DNA of 64,000 nt from Gracilibacillus caseinilyticus. GTDB lineage: Bacteria > Bacillota > Bacilli > Bacillales > Amphibacillaceae. Made by a program: the position numbers and the translations under genes. This document shows positions 8,388 to 16,765 of this stretch, one piece after another. The notes under the pieces are model-generated. The model did no database searches, was not told the origin of the DNA, and saw only the letters and a program-made list of their open reading frames with translations. The stretch is from contig NZ_CP095072.1 of the NCBI RefSeq assembly GCF_022919115.1, positions 4,216,001 through 4,280,000 on the forward strand. Reading direction: 5' to 3'. The first letter of the stretch is position 1. Every line of letters starts with the position of its first letter.

Positions 8388-10076
8388 TTAGTTCGTACCC
8401 CAAAGCTCCATTGTATTTTTTGTTTTTTCCGTCATTGCTTCGTTTGCTTGCTCAATATTCATATCTTCTAATTCTTGAATCATCGCATCCCATGTTGCAT
8501 CAAAGTCTGCCGGATCACCAAGAATTGCCTGTGTAATTCTTTGTTGTGTTAAATCGTCCGCTTTTTGCTGGATGATTTCTAGATCACTGCCTGATTCGAT
8601 CGTAAAATTGTACGCGGCTCCGTGATTAGAAATTCCAAGTTCTTCTGTTGGCGGGAACCAATCCACCCAGTTTTCCATACCGTATTCTGCTAACACTTCG
8701 TTTTCGGTCTCTGTAAAATTATCGATAATTTGTTGCTCGGTATTCGGTGTAATTGATTGACCATTTGAATCAACCGCACCATTACCCCATTGAGGGAATG
8801 GATATACATAGAATCCTACACCAGTTTCTTTTCCGTAATCAGCATCGCTTTGCATACGTTCCAGATCATCTTCCTGCATGACACGTTTACCATCAACAAT
8901 GTCATAATTTTCGCCTTCAACACCCCAGTTAACAAGAATTTGTGCTTCCTCAGAAGCCATCCAGTCTAAGAACTCGAATGCTTTTTCTTGATGTTCACTT
9001 GTAGATGAAATGGCTATACCCCATCCCCCAGAAAATCCATAATCTTTTAAGGCTTTTGAAGTCTGTTCTTCACTGATTGTTACTGGAAGTGGCGCATAGG
9101 TTCTCCATTCTTTACCATCTGCAATCAGCGCTTTATCTGCATCTGCAAAGTTCCAGTTTTGATCAGCGACAGATAATACACGACCAGAAGATATTTTCGA
9201 AATATACGTATCATACGTATGGGTAAATGATTCTGGATCTAAAAGTCCTTTATCATTCATACCATTCAACCATTTAAAATACTCTTTAAATTCAGGTAAT
9301 AAGAACTTATAAGTAGTTTCACCTGTTTCATCATTTACAGCCCATTGACCATCGTCCTGAAGGCCTGCGGCAAATCCTGCTGGGTTCCCAACTGTGATCA
9401 ACCAACGCCAGTCACTACCTAACAATGATAATGGAAGTGTTTTCTGACCATCAATTTCTGGATACTTTTCATAGTATTCTGTCAATGCCGCTTCTAACTC
9501 ATCTAATGTAGTAATTTCAGGATAACCAAGTTCACGCAAAACATCCAGTTGAACCTGGAATGTACCACTTGTTTCCCAAAAAGCAGTTTCTACCCCATTA
9601 GTCCCTACAGTGTAGATACTAGGGTCATCCAAAGATCTGCGCAGTCGATCAATCTGATCACCATACATCGCTTTCAGATTGTCACCTTTTTCCTCAATTA
9701 GCTCATCTAATTTTATGACACCGCCAGCTTCAATCAGCTTTCCGATATCACCTTTCGCAAAAATTAAATCTGGATAGTCTCCACTGGCAATCATCAAAGG
9801 AATTGCTTCATCGTTTCCGCCAACCGGATAGTCCAACTCCAATTTCACACCCGTTTTCTCTGTAATCTTTTGGGCTACTGGATCATCAAAGGACTTCTCT
9901 ACACCATCTGCACTGAAGAACGATAATGTTACCGGTTCTTCACTTCCACCATCACTTTCTTCGCCATTATCACTATCCGTGCTGCTTGTGTCCTGATCAT
10001 CACTGCAAGCGGCCAAAAATAGTGCAGAAAGGATAAATACTACAGATAACCATAAGAAAGATAACTTTCTCGTCAT
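8388..10076 (-). CDS. LplA/LipO-type sugar-binding lipoprotein
   Basis: Binding protein of the importer whose permeases lie upstream at 12063-10124. 562 residues, the long class typical of LplA/LipO partners of LplB/LplC permeases. ATG 10076 is preferred because GGAGGGG precedes it by six bases. Signal peptide with lipobox LFLAACSDD, then an acidic, Ser/Asp/Glu-rich linker of about 30 residues before the folded domain (VTLSFFSADG). A domain with MIASGDYPDL near residue 105 is characteristic of this class. The substrate is unknown; the linked ROK kinase points to a glucoside. Confidence 0.93.
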   Translation of the reverse strand: MTRKLSFLWLSVVFILSALFLAACSDDQDTSSTDSDNGEESDGGSEEPVTLSFFSADGVEKSFDDPVAQKITEKTGVKLELDYPVGGNDEAIPLMIASGDYPDLIFAKGDIGKLIEAGGVIKLDELIEEKGDNLKAMYGDQIDRLRRSLDDPSIYTVGTNGVETAFWETSGTFQVQLDVLRELGYPEITTLDELEAALTEYYEKYPEIDGQKTLPLSLLGSDWRWLITVGNPAGFAAGLQDDGQWAVNDETGETTYKFLLPEFKEYFKWLNGMNDKGLLDPESFTHTYDTYISKISSGRVLSVADQNWNFADADKALIADGKEWRTYAPLPVTISEEQTSKALKDYGFSGGWGIAISSTSEHQEKAFEFLDWMASEEAQILVNWGVEGENYDIVDGKRVMQEDDLERMQSDADYGKETGVGFYVYPFPQWGNGAVDSNGQSITPNTEQQIIDNFTETENEVLAEYGMENWVDWFPPTEELGISNHGAAYNFTIESGSDLEIIQQKADDLTQQRITQAILGDPADFDATWDAMIQELEDMNIEQANEAMTEKTKNTMELWGTN

Positions 10077-10123
10077 GTCTTTCCCCTCCATTTTAATAAA
10101 TATATATTAATTTTCATTAATAC

Positions 10124-11011
10124 CTAGCTTTTTACAGCACCTATCGTTAAACCGGTTACAAAGTATTTCTGTAAGAATGGATATACGGCTAAAATAGGAA
10201 CTGTGGCAATAATGGTAATTGCCATTTTAATTGATTGTGGACTTGTTTGACCCGCTATTACCTGGGCATTTTGATTATTGATATCACCACTCGATATATT
10301 GGCATTGTCAATGATCTTCATCAATTCAAATTGCAACGTAGTCAGCGCTTCATTACCTCTTGCATATAAATACGTATCAAACCAGCTGTTCCATTGCATA
10401 ACTGCCAGGAACAGTGCGATAGTTGCAATAACCGGCAAGCACAACGGAATTATAATTCTCAGAAAAATAACAAAGTCATTCGCACCGTCCATTTTTGCAG
10501 ATTCTTCTAATGCTGGAGGTAAATTATCCATAAAAGAGCGGATGATTATAACATTGAATGCTGACAATAACATTGGCCAAATATAAACACCAAATTCATT
10601 AATTAACCCTAATTTACGGATTAATAAATACTCAGGAATTAACCCACCACTGATGAACATTGTTAAGACCAACAAGAAACCAACTAAACCATTAAAGACA
10701 AAATCTCTTCTGCTTAACACATATGCTAGCATCGTACTCGCAATAATACCTGCTACTGTACCCACTACTGTTCTTAACACTGACATAGTAAATGCTTGCA
10801 GTAACCGGTCATTACTTCCGAAAATCTCTTGATAATTGGCTAACGTAAATTCTCTTGGCCAAATATGAATGCCACCTCTGGCAGTATCAACCGCATCATT
10901 AAATGAAATCGCTAAAATATTTAAAAACGGATACAATGTGACAACAACTACAATTAACATGAAGAAAGTTAAGATAATATCAAAAGGTGTCCATTTCTTT
11001 TTTTTCATCAT
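10124..11011 (-). CDS. ABC permease, LplC type
   Basis: Inner-membrane permease, 295 residues, six predicted spans; the N-terminus MMKKKKW is positive and is followed by the first span. EAA loop EESAKMDGAN near residue 178 and the family C-terminus KYFVTGLTIGAVKS are present. It lies 17 bases after the LplB-type partner and before the binding-protein gene, the standard lplB-lplC-lplA order. Confidence 0.95.
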   Translation of the reverse strand: MMKKKKWTPFDIILTFFMLIVVVVTLYPFLNILAISFNDAVDTARGGIHIWPREFTLANYQEIFGSNDRLLQAFTMSVLRTVVGTVAGIIASTMLAYVLSRRDFVFNGLVGFLLVLTMFISGGLIPEYLLIRKLGLINEFGVYIWPMLLSAFNVIIIRSFMDNLPPALEESAKMDGANDFVIFLRIIIPLCLPVIATIALFLAVMQWNSWFDTYLYARGNEALTTLQFELMKIIDNANISSGDINNQNAQVIAGQTSPQSIKMAITIIATVPILAVYPFLQKYFVTGLTIGAVKS

Positions 11012-11028
11012 TGGTTCTCTCCTCTCTT

Positions 11029-12063
11029 CTAGAACACTCTACCTTCACCAATTCGTTTTGCAATACCGTTACAAATCAGGATCAAAATCACACTGACAAC
11101 GGACTTAAATATCCCGATCGCTGTACCAAATGAATAGCGGAACATCCCGATCCCGTAATCTAATGCGTATAAGTCAATGACTATCGATTTCTCATAAACG
11201 ATATTATTACCGAGTAGCATCTGCTTCTCAAAACCAATATTAATTAAGTTACCAATGTTTAAAATGAGAAGTACAATAATGACAGATCGGATACTTGGCA
11301 ACGTAATATGCCACATTTGACGAAGTCTGCTCGCGCCATCGACTTTTGCTGCTTCATATAGCTGTGGATCTACCCCGGCCATCGCGGCTAAATAAATAAT
11401 TGCATTCCAACCGGTTTCCTTCCATACATCGGTAGCGGTTACAATTCCCCAGAACAACCCTGGTTCTGCCATGAAATTAATCGGATTATCAATAAGTCCA
11501 ACTCCTTCTAAAAAGTTATTGATAAACCCATCTGTTGAAAGCATGGTAATCACGATGTTTGCTACAATTACCCAGGAAACAAAGTGGGGTAAATACGAGA
11601 TCGTTTGTGTCCACTTCTTCAAAGCAACAAAACGCAATTCATTTAGAAACAAAGCAAAAGCAATTGCTGAAAGCGTTCCGAAGACGAGACCTAAAATTCC
11701 CATTCCTAACGTATTTTCCAACGCACGGTAGAACATCGGTTCATTAAATAAATCTTTAAAGTGTTTCAGCCCTACCCATTCCTGATCAAACAAGCCAAAC
11801 TGTGGCTTATAATCTTGAAAAGCCATCATCCAGCCTGCCACTGGAATGTACTTAAAGATAATTAACCATGCAACAAAAGGTATCGACATACATAATAACG
11901 CCTTTTGCTTACTTAACCTTTTCCAAAATCCCCCATGAACAGGTGGCTTAGGTGCTTTCTTCTTATTTTTGGAGAAAAGCCCTGGTTTAACCTGCGTCTT
12001 TAAAGGCGAGTTTGATTCAGGTAGATTCTGTTGTGTATCTTGCACACTATCAACTTGGCCCAT
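11029..12063 (-). CDS. ABC permease, LplB type
   Basis: First gene of the second importer operon. 344 residues: about 50 polar residues (MGQVDSVQDTQQ...) precede the six-span domain beginning near ALLCMSIPFVAWLIIF. EAA loop YEAAKVDGAS near residue 238. ATG 12063 has GGAGAG upstream. The promoter region carries two good cre-like sites, so carbon catabolite control by CcpA is likely. No ATPase gene accompanies it. Confidence 0.94.
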   Translation of the reverse strand: MGQVDSVQDTQQNLPESNSPLKTQVKPGLFSKNKKKAPKPPVHGGFWKRLSKQKALLCMSIPFVAWLIIFKYIPVAGWMMAFQDYKPQFGLFDQEWVGLKHFKDLFNEPMFYRALENTLGMGILGLVFGTLSAIAFALFLNELRFVALKKWTQTISYLPHFVSWVIVANIVITMLSTDGFINNFLEGVGLIDNPINFMAEPGLFWGIVTATDVWKETGWNAIIYLAAMAGVDPQLYEAAKVDGASRLRQMWHITLPSIRSVIIVLLILNIGNLINIGFEKQMLLGNNIVYEKSIVIDLYALDYGIGMFRYSFGTAIGIFKSVVSVILILICNGIAKRIGEGRVF

Positions 12064-12090
12064 ATTTCTCTCTCCTTACCTCTCAACCTT

Positions 12091-12138
12091 TGAAAGCGTT
12101 TTTTCTTTCTGTTTTTATTATATAAGAAAACGCTTTCC
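12091..12138 (-). promoter_or_regulatory. Promoter with paired cre-like sites
   Basis: Sites TGAAAGCGTTTTTT (12091-12104) and the complement of GGAAAGCGTTTTCT (12125-12138) each miss the cre consensus TGWAARCGYTWNCW at one position, and together form an inverted repeat. A TATAAT on the minus strand lies between them. This suggests CcpA repression of the operon at 12063. Confidence 0.7.
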
Positions 12139-12312
12139 CTAAAAACATAAAAAAGGAGAGGTAAAATCATGTAAAAAGGAGAGGTCTTTGAATTTACCCA
12201 TTTTACGAGCATACAAAAATTATTGTACCCTTTTATAGATGCCGCTTCAATACTAAAAAAATACCATACGTAACTCTGCCCAGTCCTTACTTAAGTATAA
12301 ATTATAGCTACC

Positions 12313-12753
12313 TATAATACGGATTATGTAAACTAGCAGCTTAGTGGTCATTTTGATAGATTTCATGTGCTTAACTAAGCTCCGGAAATATGCTCCGCGT
12401 CCTGTGGGGCATATTTCCGGAGCTTAAGGAAGTGCTACAATGAATGAAACAGCTAAAAGCAGTGGTGCTAGGCATATTGTTATAAAGAATTCGAATACCA
12501 TCATGGCAAATATAATTACTCTCAATGTGCTAGCTCTTGTATAAGTTGTAGCACCTTTACATTAGCGTAGGCCAACCACGTAGACTCCCGCGGGACGTGC
12601 AGGTGCTGAAGATCCACTTTGTGAAGCGCCTTTCTTCACAAAGTTAGCTTCAGCCGTTCCCCGCAGGACGCGGAGTGGTTGGCCGGAGCGATCTCCTAGC
12701 ACATGAATCATTTCAAGATTACCACTAACTAAGTTTACATAATCCGTATTATA
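12313..12753. repeat. TIR element copy 1 (441 bp, non-coding)
   Basis: Bounded by inverted repeats TATAATACGGATTATGTAAA (followed by CT) that match at both ends over about 22 bases. The interior has two large foldback arms: AAGCTCCGGAAATATGC with its complement, separated by about 15 bases, and GGCCAACCAC ... GTGGTTGGCC enclosing a TGTGAAG/CTTCACA hairpin. No open frame of note. Related copies lie at 30320, 56527 and 62304. Probably a non-autonomous mobile element (MITE-like); no transposase is present here. The rest of 12139-12858 shows no gene. Confidence 0.85.
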
Positions 12754-12792
12754 AGAACCCTTACTTCGTTTCTGCTATTGTATTTTTCCTAT

Positions 12793-12825
12793 AAAAAAAC
12801 AAAAGCCTGCTATCACAGCAGACTT
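12793..12825 (-). terminator. Terminator of the symporter gene
   Basis: Minus-strand stem AAGTCTGCT / AGCAGGCTT with a 5-base loop followed by TTTTG and seven U residues, 34 bases past the stop at 12859. Confidence 0.85.
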
Positions 12826-12858
12826 CTGTCTCAAAACTATTTTATCGTGATAAGCAGT

Positions 12859-13806
12859 TTATTTATTTCTGTTCTCTTCCTTCTCCTGCAACTTCCGAAA
12901 AATCGTTGCGATAATCGGTCCTGAGATATTATGCCATACGCTAAAGATCGCACTTGGTACGGCTGACAATGGATTGAAATGTGCGGCAGCGAGTGAGGCT
13001 CCAAGCCCTGAGTTTTGCATACCTACTTCTATGGAGACTGCCTTTTGTTGTTTCGGTTCCATTCTCATTACTTTTCCAAGCCCATAACCCACTAAATAAC
13101 CTAGTGTATTATGAAGAACAACTAGCAAGAAAATAAATAGTCCCGTTTCAGCAATTTGTTCTTGATTTACACTGACTACTGCTGCAACAATGGCTACTAT
13201 CCCAATCACGGATACTAACGGAATAGCTTTTATCCCTGCTTCTACCTTTTCCTTTAATAATGCTTTTACAAGCAACCCTAGCAAGATCGGTACTAACACA
13301 ATTTGTACGATCGATACAAATAAAGATCCTGCAGATACTTCTAACCACTGGCTGGCAAAAAGATAAATCAGTGCCGGTGTCAGAACAGGTGCCAGTATGG
13401 TAGATACCGCGGTAATCGAAACGGACAATGCTGTGTCGCCTTTTGATAAATAAGTCATGACATTCGAAGAAGTCCCGCCAGGACAACAACCAACTAAAAT
13501 GACACCTACCGCTACTTCTGTTGAAACAGGAAATATCGATACAAGTGCGAATGCGAGTAGTGGCATTATTACAAATTGTCCAGCCACACCAATCGCTACC
13601 TCTTTCGGACGCTTAAACGCCTCTTTAAAATCATCCGCTGACAATGTTAACCCCATGCCAAACATAATGATACCTAACAATGGTGTGATAAATTCTGCCA
13701 GCCAGGTAAACCCTGAAGGTGCAAGAAAAGATAAAATGGCAAAAAGTACAACCCAAACAGCAAAAGTGTTTCCTGCAAAACTACTGATTTTTTGTAAAAC
13801 TTTCAT
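12859..13806 (-). CDS. Bile acid:sodium symporter family (BASS) transporter
   Basis: Membrane transporter of the BASS/SBF family, 315 residues, about ten predicted spans. Family features: the GxGMxL-type stretch GIIMFGMGLTLSADDF near residue 45, CCPGGTSSNVMTYLSKGD near residue 115 (the crossing helix region), and EVGMQNSGLGASLAAAHF near residue 262. The substrate is likely an organic anion (pyruvate, pantoate or similar in bacterial members), not necessarily bile acid. ATG 13806 has GGGGGAG upstream. Monocistronic: own terminator downstream and no close neighbour upstream. Not obviously connected to the glycan genes. Confidence 0.92.
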   Translation of the reverse strand: MKVLQKISSFAGNTFAVWVVLFAILSFLAPSGFTWLAEFITPLLGIIMFGMGLTLSADDFKEAFKRPKEVAIGVAGQFVIMPLLAFALVSIFPVSTEVAVGVILVGCCPGGTSSNVMTYLSKGDTALSVSITAVSTILAPVLTPALIYLFASQWLEVSAGSLFVSIVQIVLVPILLGLLVKALLKEKVEAGIKAIPLVSVIGIVAIVAAVVSVNQEQIAETGLFIFLLVVLHNTLGYLVGYGLGKVMRMEPKQQKAVSIEVGMQNSGLGASLAAAHFNPLSAVPSAIFSVWHNISGPIIATIFRKLQEKEENRNK

Positions 13807-14102
13807 GGTACTCCCCCTCTAAGATGCGTATTCAAAGATTATATTATATTATCAGAATATTTTAAATGCTTTTAAGTGATTTTTTTCTCGAAGCTTAAAC
13901 TTAAAATATAACGTAAAAATTCTTAATCAGCAAAATTTATCACAATTAAAGTCAAAAAAAAGATGGAAGGTAATTACAAAATCGCTTTCAGACTATTTAA
14001 ACAATAATAAACATATTAAAGGTATAGAGGTTTATAGAAGTATTAACGTTACCCCATTTACAAAAAAATCCAGAAAACGATTTCAATTTCATGTGTAAAT
14101 TG

Positions 14103-14138
14103 TATAATAATGGTGTAAGAGAAATATAATAGGAGGGG
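14103..14138 (+). promoter_or_regulatory. Promoter -10 and strong ribosome site of bacteriocin-like gene
   Basis: TATAAT at 14103-14108 followed 22 bases later by AGGAGGGG (14131-14138), eight bases before ATG 14147. The -35 is weak. The stretch 13807-14102 holds no recognisable gene. Confidence 0.55.
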
Positions 14139-14146
14139 AGATGTTT

Positions 14147-14278
14147 ATGTTAAGTAGAACGAAGATTACTGTGTCTTCAATTATTTTTGCAATGGTGGTA
14201 GCATTTTGCGCCTCGCCAGTGATGGCAATAGTGTTCACAGAATTTTTCTGCACCATAATCATACAACTTTTTAGCTAA
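14147..14278 (+). pseudogene. Signal-peptide end of a bacteriocin-like precursor, body inverted
   Basis: The ORF of 43 codons starts with MLSRTKITVSSII, a hydrophobic core and a signal-peptidase site ending ASPVMA, then runs into 16 unrelated residues. From about 14236 the DNA is the reverse complement of the expected body. On the minus strand of 14236-14578 one reads a propeptide (SPTNNEKAPEEIANIIQ..., KKQATQIDTYLENL) and a hydrophobic C-terminal peptide (KAIPVLIVWAAKVLAAAG, GWLAKKLYDYGAEKFCE). If the segment is flipped, the frame joins the signal peptide and ends about six codons later, just before the ribosome site of the next gene. Minus-strand frames are also broken by one missing A in a run of seven at 14425-14432. 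It was probably a secreted antimicrobial or similar peptide; no family name can be given. Confidence 0.6.
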
Positions 14279-14578
14279 CCAACCAAGTCCTGCTGCAGCT
14301 AAAACTTTTGCAGCCCAAACAATTAAAACAGGTATAGCTTTCGTTCCTATTTCCCCTTGCTCATTTAAATCTGTAGCTTCCTTTGCAGATAAATTTTCTA
14401 AGTATGTATCAATCTGAGTTGCTTGTTTTTTTCTAAGCCTAAGGAAGTTGCTTTCTTTTCATCAAAAGTGTAGGATTCTGATATTTTATCAAATGTTGTA
14501 GATTCTTGGATGATGTTTGCTATTTCTTCTGGTGCTTTCTCATTGTTCGTTGGTGATATGAATAACGTTACCGAAAAA
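14236..14578 (-). pseudogene. Inverted propeptide/mature part of the bacteriocin-like gene
   Basis: Read on the minus strand this segment encodes an acidic, Asn/Glu/Thr-rich pro-region and a roughly 35-residue amphipathic, Cys-containing tail, without its own start codon or ribosome site. A one-base deletion in an A-run (minus strand; T7 on plus near 14426) shifts the frame between EKK and QATQID. The ends show only very short matching bases (GTG/CAC), not long inverted repeats. See the entry at 14147 for the reconstruction. Confidence 0.6.
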
Positions 14579-14609
14579 GTGTGTGATGTAATAGGTTAAT
14601 ATAAAGGAG

Positions 14610-14825
14610 GTGATCGCTATTTTTAAAAAATCTGACTTTTTATACCTCACCTTATCAATGATCTTAGCTCTTTTTGTCCAATGGGTAATAGAAATAACAG
14701 GCGTTTTAAATCTTGATATAGTGTACCTTGATTTTATAACATTTGTAGCTGTATTTTCTTTGGTATACGGTATGTTAGATTTTCCTAATCTCAAAAGACG
14801 CTTAGCCTCTAACACTTGTGAATAA
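14610..14825 (+). CDS. Small two-span membrane protein, possible immunity protein
   Basis: About 68-71 residues with two to three hydrophobic spans (LYLTLSMILALFVQWVIEI; FITFVAVFSLVYGM) and a charged tail NLKRRLASN. Downstream of the broken peptide gene and closed by a strong terminator, the position expected of an immunity or export-aid protein. The start is unusual: GTG 14610 lies inside the AAAGGAGGTG ribosome site, while an ATT at 14619 has the ideal 7-base spacing. A protein of similar size and layout is at 18292. Function is inference from position only. Confidence 0.55.
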   Translation: MIAIFKKSDFLYLTLSMILALFVQWVIEITGVLNLDIVYLDFITFVAVFSLVYGMLDFPNLKRRLASNTCE

Positions 14826-14826
14826 T

Positions 14827-14870
14827 AAAAAACCCTTCTAAAGATAATCCACTTTAGAAGGGTTTTATTT
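14827..14870 (+). terminator. Strong terminator after the small membrane protein
   Basis: Perfect 15-bp stem AAAACCCTTCTAAAG / CTTTAGAAGGGTTTT with an 8-base loop, then TATTT. Works in both directions. The following 14871-15206 holds no gene I can recognise. Confidence 0.9.
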
Positions 14871-15206
14871 CATTTGCGTCTTTTTAAAACCACAGGCTCT
14901 GTCTGGGGTCTTACCAACAAAAAGCGGAAAACATACGCTAAGCAAAATTCGACACAAAGAATGCTGATATTTCCTACGTTAAGGAATACAAGAAAATTAG
15001 GTCTTCCGTAAATCTATACATTTACAAACGCTTGGGAAATCCACCTTGTTCCCCACTTAAAGGCGTTCGTAAATGGGTGTTTTATGGCTTATGAACGTTC
15101 ATATGTCCACACAGGGATCAAGTCACAAGTCAGGAAAATGCGTATTTACAACGTTAAGATCATCTCGTTAAAACAATAAAGATCATTTACTAAGAGACTC
15201 GTATTA

Positions 15207-15610
15207 TTAAAACAACACAGCATCTACTCCGACACTGTCAAGAAAATCATAGAAATTGCGGTCATTATCATATGCACCTGAATGAGTTTCAGCAGCTCTT
15301 TCTAAGTAATTTTCTACTGTTTCTTGCCCAAATTTCACGTTTAGAGCAAGACCCAAATATGCAGCTGCTGCAGAAATTTCAAATCCTTTCACATGTGCTA
15401 CAATTTCTAAAGCTAAAGAATTAGTTGAAATAGGTAAAGGTTGACCTTGACGAGTTAGATAATTAACTTTAATGACATCTGCCATATCAACAGCTTCTGA
15501 TAAATCATTGTCCAAGTAATTAAGAACAGTAAAGTAATACCTGGATTACTAGTTGACCAATACTCGACAGAAATAGTATCACCTTTGTAATAAGTTGAAA
15601 CATAAGCCAT
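15207..15610 (-). pseudogene. Unknown conserved protein, copy A (frameshifted)
   Basis: Unrecognised family. ATG 15610 with AAAGGAGA upstream starts MAYVSTYYKGDTISVEYW and reads to SNPGIT, where the frame is lost by one base near 15530; the remaining 102 residues follow in the other frame (15207-15515). Corrected, the protein would be about 134 residues, the same as copy B at 17453. Shared blocks: VDMAxVI.xNY.xRxG, LPI.T.SLALEIVAHV.G, and AEETHSGAY.NDR.FY near the C-terminus. Small, soluble, no signal peptide. The conserved His/Asp/Glu residues could be catalytic, but no function can be assigned. Confidence 0.65.
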
Positions 15611-15688
15611 AAGAAAACATCTCCTTTATTTTTAAAATTTGTTACACTATGATAAAGGAGAAAAAAATAAAAAATAACAACCATTAAA

Positions 15689-16081
15689 TTAATTTTTTTT
15701 ATTTAAAATTAATAGAAACGAAAACACAGTAATAAATATGTTATATATAACCATCATTAAGATTGTGATGTTCCAGCTATACTCATCACTATATGAATTA
15801 TTAATTATATTAACATAAACACCTATATAAAAAATGACAGGCAATAAATAAAGTATGGATATGATTATATTTACTATTTTAATTTTAAATCCTTTTACTG
15901 CAATTATTATAAAAAGAAGTGATAATATTGAGGTACTATGTATATATAGCAAATCATTCGTTGAAACAGGAATACTTTGAGAAGAACCAGCTATAAACAA
16001 GTGAACAAACGCTAACACGCTGCAAATTATTCCTACTAATAAACTCAATGTAAAAAACACATATTTTATAGCTTCATTCAC
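15689..16081 (-). CDS. Four-span membrane protein of unknown function
   Basis: 130 residues from GTG 16081, chosen because TTAGGAGGG precedes it by six bases; earlier in-frame ATGs lack such a site. Four predicted spans (VFFTLSLLVGIICSVLAF; SILSLLFIIIAVKGF; IIISILYLLPVIFYIGVYV; ILMMVIYNIFITVFSFLL) and a short basic tail. AT-rich like its neighbours. It lies between copy A of the unknown family and the sigma operon terminator, so it may belong to the same accessory module. No recognised family. Confidence 0.6.
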   Translation of the reverse strand: MNEAIKYVFFTLSLLVGIICSVLAFVHLFIAGSSQSIPVSTNDLLYIHSTSILSLLFIIIAVKGFKIKIVNIIISILYLLPVIFYIGVYVNIINNSYSDEYSWNITILMMVIYNIFITVFSFLLILNKKN

Positions 16082-16317
16082 CGCAGTCCCTCCTAACATT
16101 GCAATAACCATAAAATAACATTTAGTAGTTATTTTAAAGTATAATGAATTCAATTACAATTGATAATTTCAAATTGAGCAATAAACGCGAGACTGATAAA
16201 AAAGAAACACAGCCACAATAGAGTATGTTTTGTAACCAGATCTTTCAACGTCCGGTAGAGAACATGTGGGGGCCTGTCTGCAAAAACAGCTTTAAAACGT
16301 TAAGGATATCCAAATAT

Positions 16318-16354
16318 AAAAATCTCAAATTCTGTTAAGAATTTGAGATTTTTA
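16318..16354 (-). terminator. Terminator of the split sigma operon
   Basis: Perfect 16-bp stem AAAAATCTCAAATTCT / AGAATTTGAGATTTTT with a 4-base loop, 45 bases past the last gene. Bidirectional in composition. The rest of 16082-16398 shows no gene. Confidence 0.9.
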
Positions 16355-16398
16355 GCACATTCATCATTTATTATTCATAGAAGGAACAAATAATGACC

Positions 16399-16569
16399 TT
16401 ATACGCTTCGCCAATCTTTCTGTTTTAATATATCAATTAATCCTGGTAATTCTTCCATCTCCTCATCATAAACTTTTTTAATAATTTTATAATGAATCTC
16501 TTGCCTTACATCATTCCTATTTTGGAGCGACACTTGATACAGTGCTTTATTTATTAACGGTTCCAACAT
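16399..16569 (-). CDS. RsoA-like sigma region-2 helper protein (upstream amber codon)
   Basis: 56 residues from ATG 16569 (MLEPLINKALYQVSLQNR...). The pattern FxPLIxK...NRxDVxQEIxxKII matches the helix-turn-helix / sigma region 2 short proteins exemplified by B. subtilis RsoA, which pairs with SigO. The expected longer start is ATG 16605, overlapping the YvrJ stop codon and served by GGAGG; read from there, codon 8 is TAG (MNKERIS-amber-EIIEM). Either the gene is a nonsense mutant or translation restarts at 16569, which has a modest TTAGGA ten bases away. Third gene of the sigma operon. The family link is from motif recall, not a search. Confidence 0.6.
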   Translation of the reverse strand: MLEPLINKALYQVSLQNRNDVRQEIHYKIIKKVYDEEMEELPGLIDILKQKDWRSV

Positions 16570-16597
16570 TTCAATTATTTCCTAACTAATTCTTTCC

Positions 16598-16765
16598 TTA
16601 TTCATTTTTTGATTTGATTCCTCCTTTGATTTCTATTCCGAGTTGCCAAATAGCATCTTCTAATTTTTTTAACCTCATTTCAAATCGGTATAATAAATAA
16701 AGCGTGATGACAATGGGAAACCCTACATTTGATATAAGGTTTGTGATACTTGTATCATCCATCAT
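16598..16765 (-). CDS. yvrJ: YvrJ family protein
   Basis: 55 residues: short N-terminus, one membrane span (NVGFPIVITLYLLYRFE) and an amphipathic helix (MRLKKLEDAIWQL). The NVGFP...YLLxRFE pattern is diagnostic for the YvrJ family. In B. subtilis yvrJ sits in the SigO-RsoA locus. Its start overlaps the sigma gene's end by 11 bases and its stop overlaps the longer RsoA-like start, so the three are translationally coupled. Role unknown; it may tether or regulate the sigma factor. Confidence 0.8.
   Translation of the reverse strand: MMDDTSITNLISNVGFPIVITLYLLYRFEMRLKKLEDAIWQLGIEIKGGIKSKNE

Noticed and set aside
12140..12200. Plus-strand GGAGAGG followed by ATGTAA, and a second GGAGAGG
   Set aside because: A start-stop pair with no gene after it; most likely a chance duplicate of AAAAAGGAGAGGT near the cre sites.
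13148..13489. Cys-rich 113-codon frame inside the symporter gene
   Set aside because: Same-strand shifted frame of a well-supported membrane protein gene; no start signals.
14540..14815. 91-codon frame opposite the small membrane protein
   Set aside because: Antisense shadow of the plus-strand gene, which has the ribosome site and terminator.
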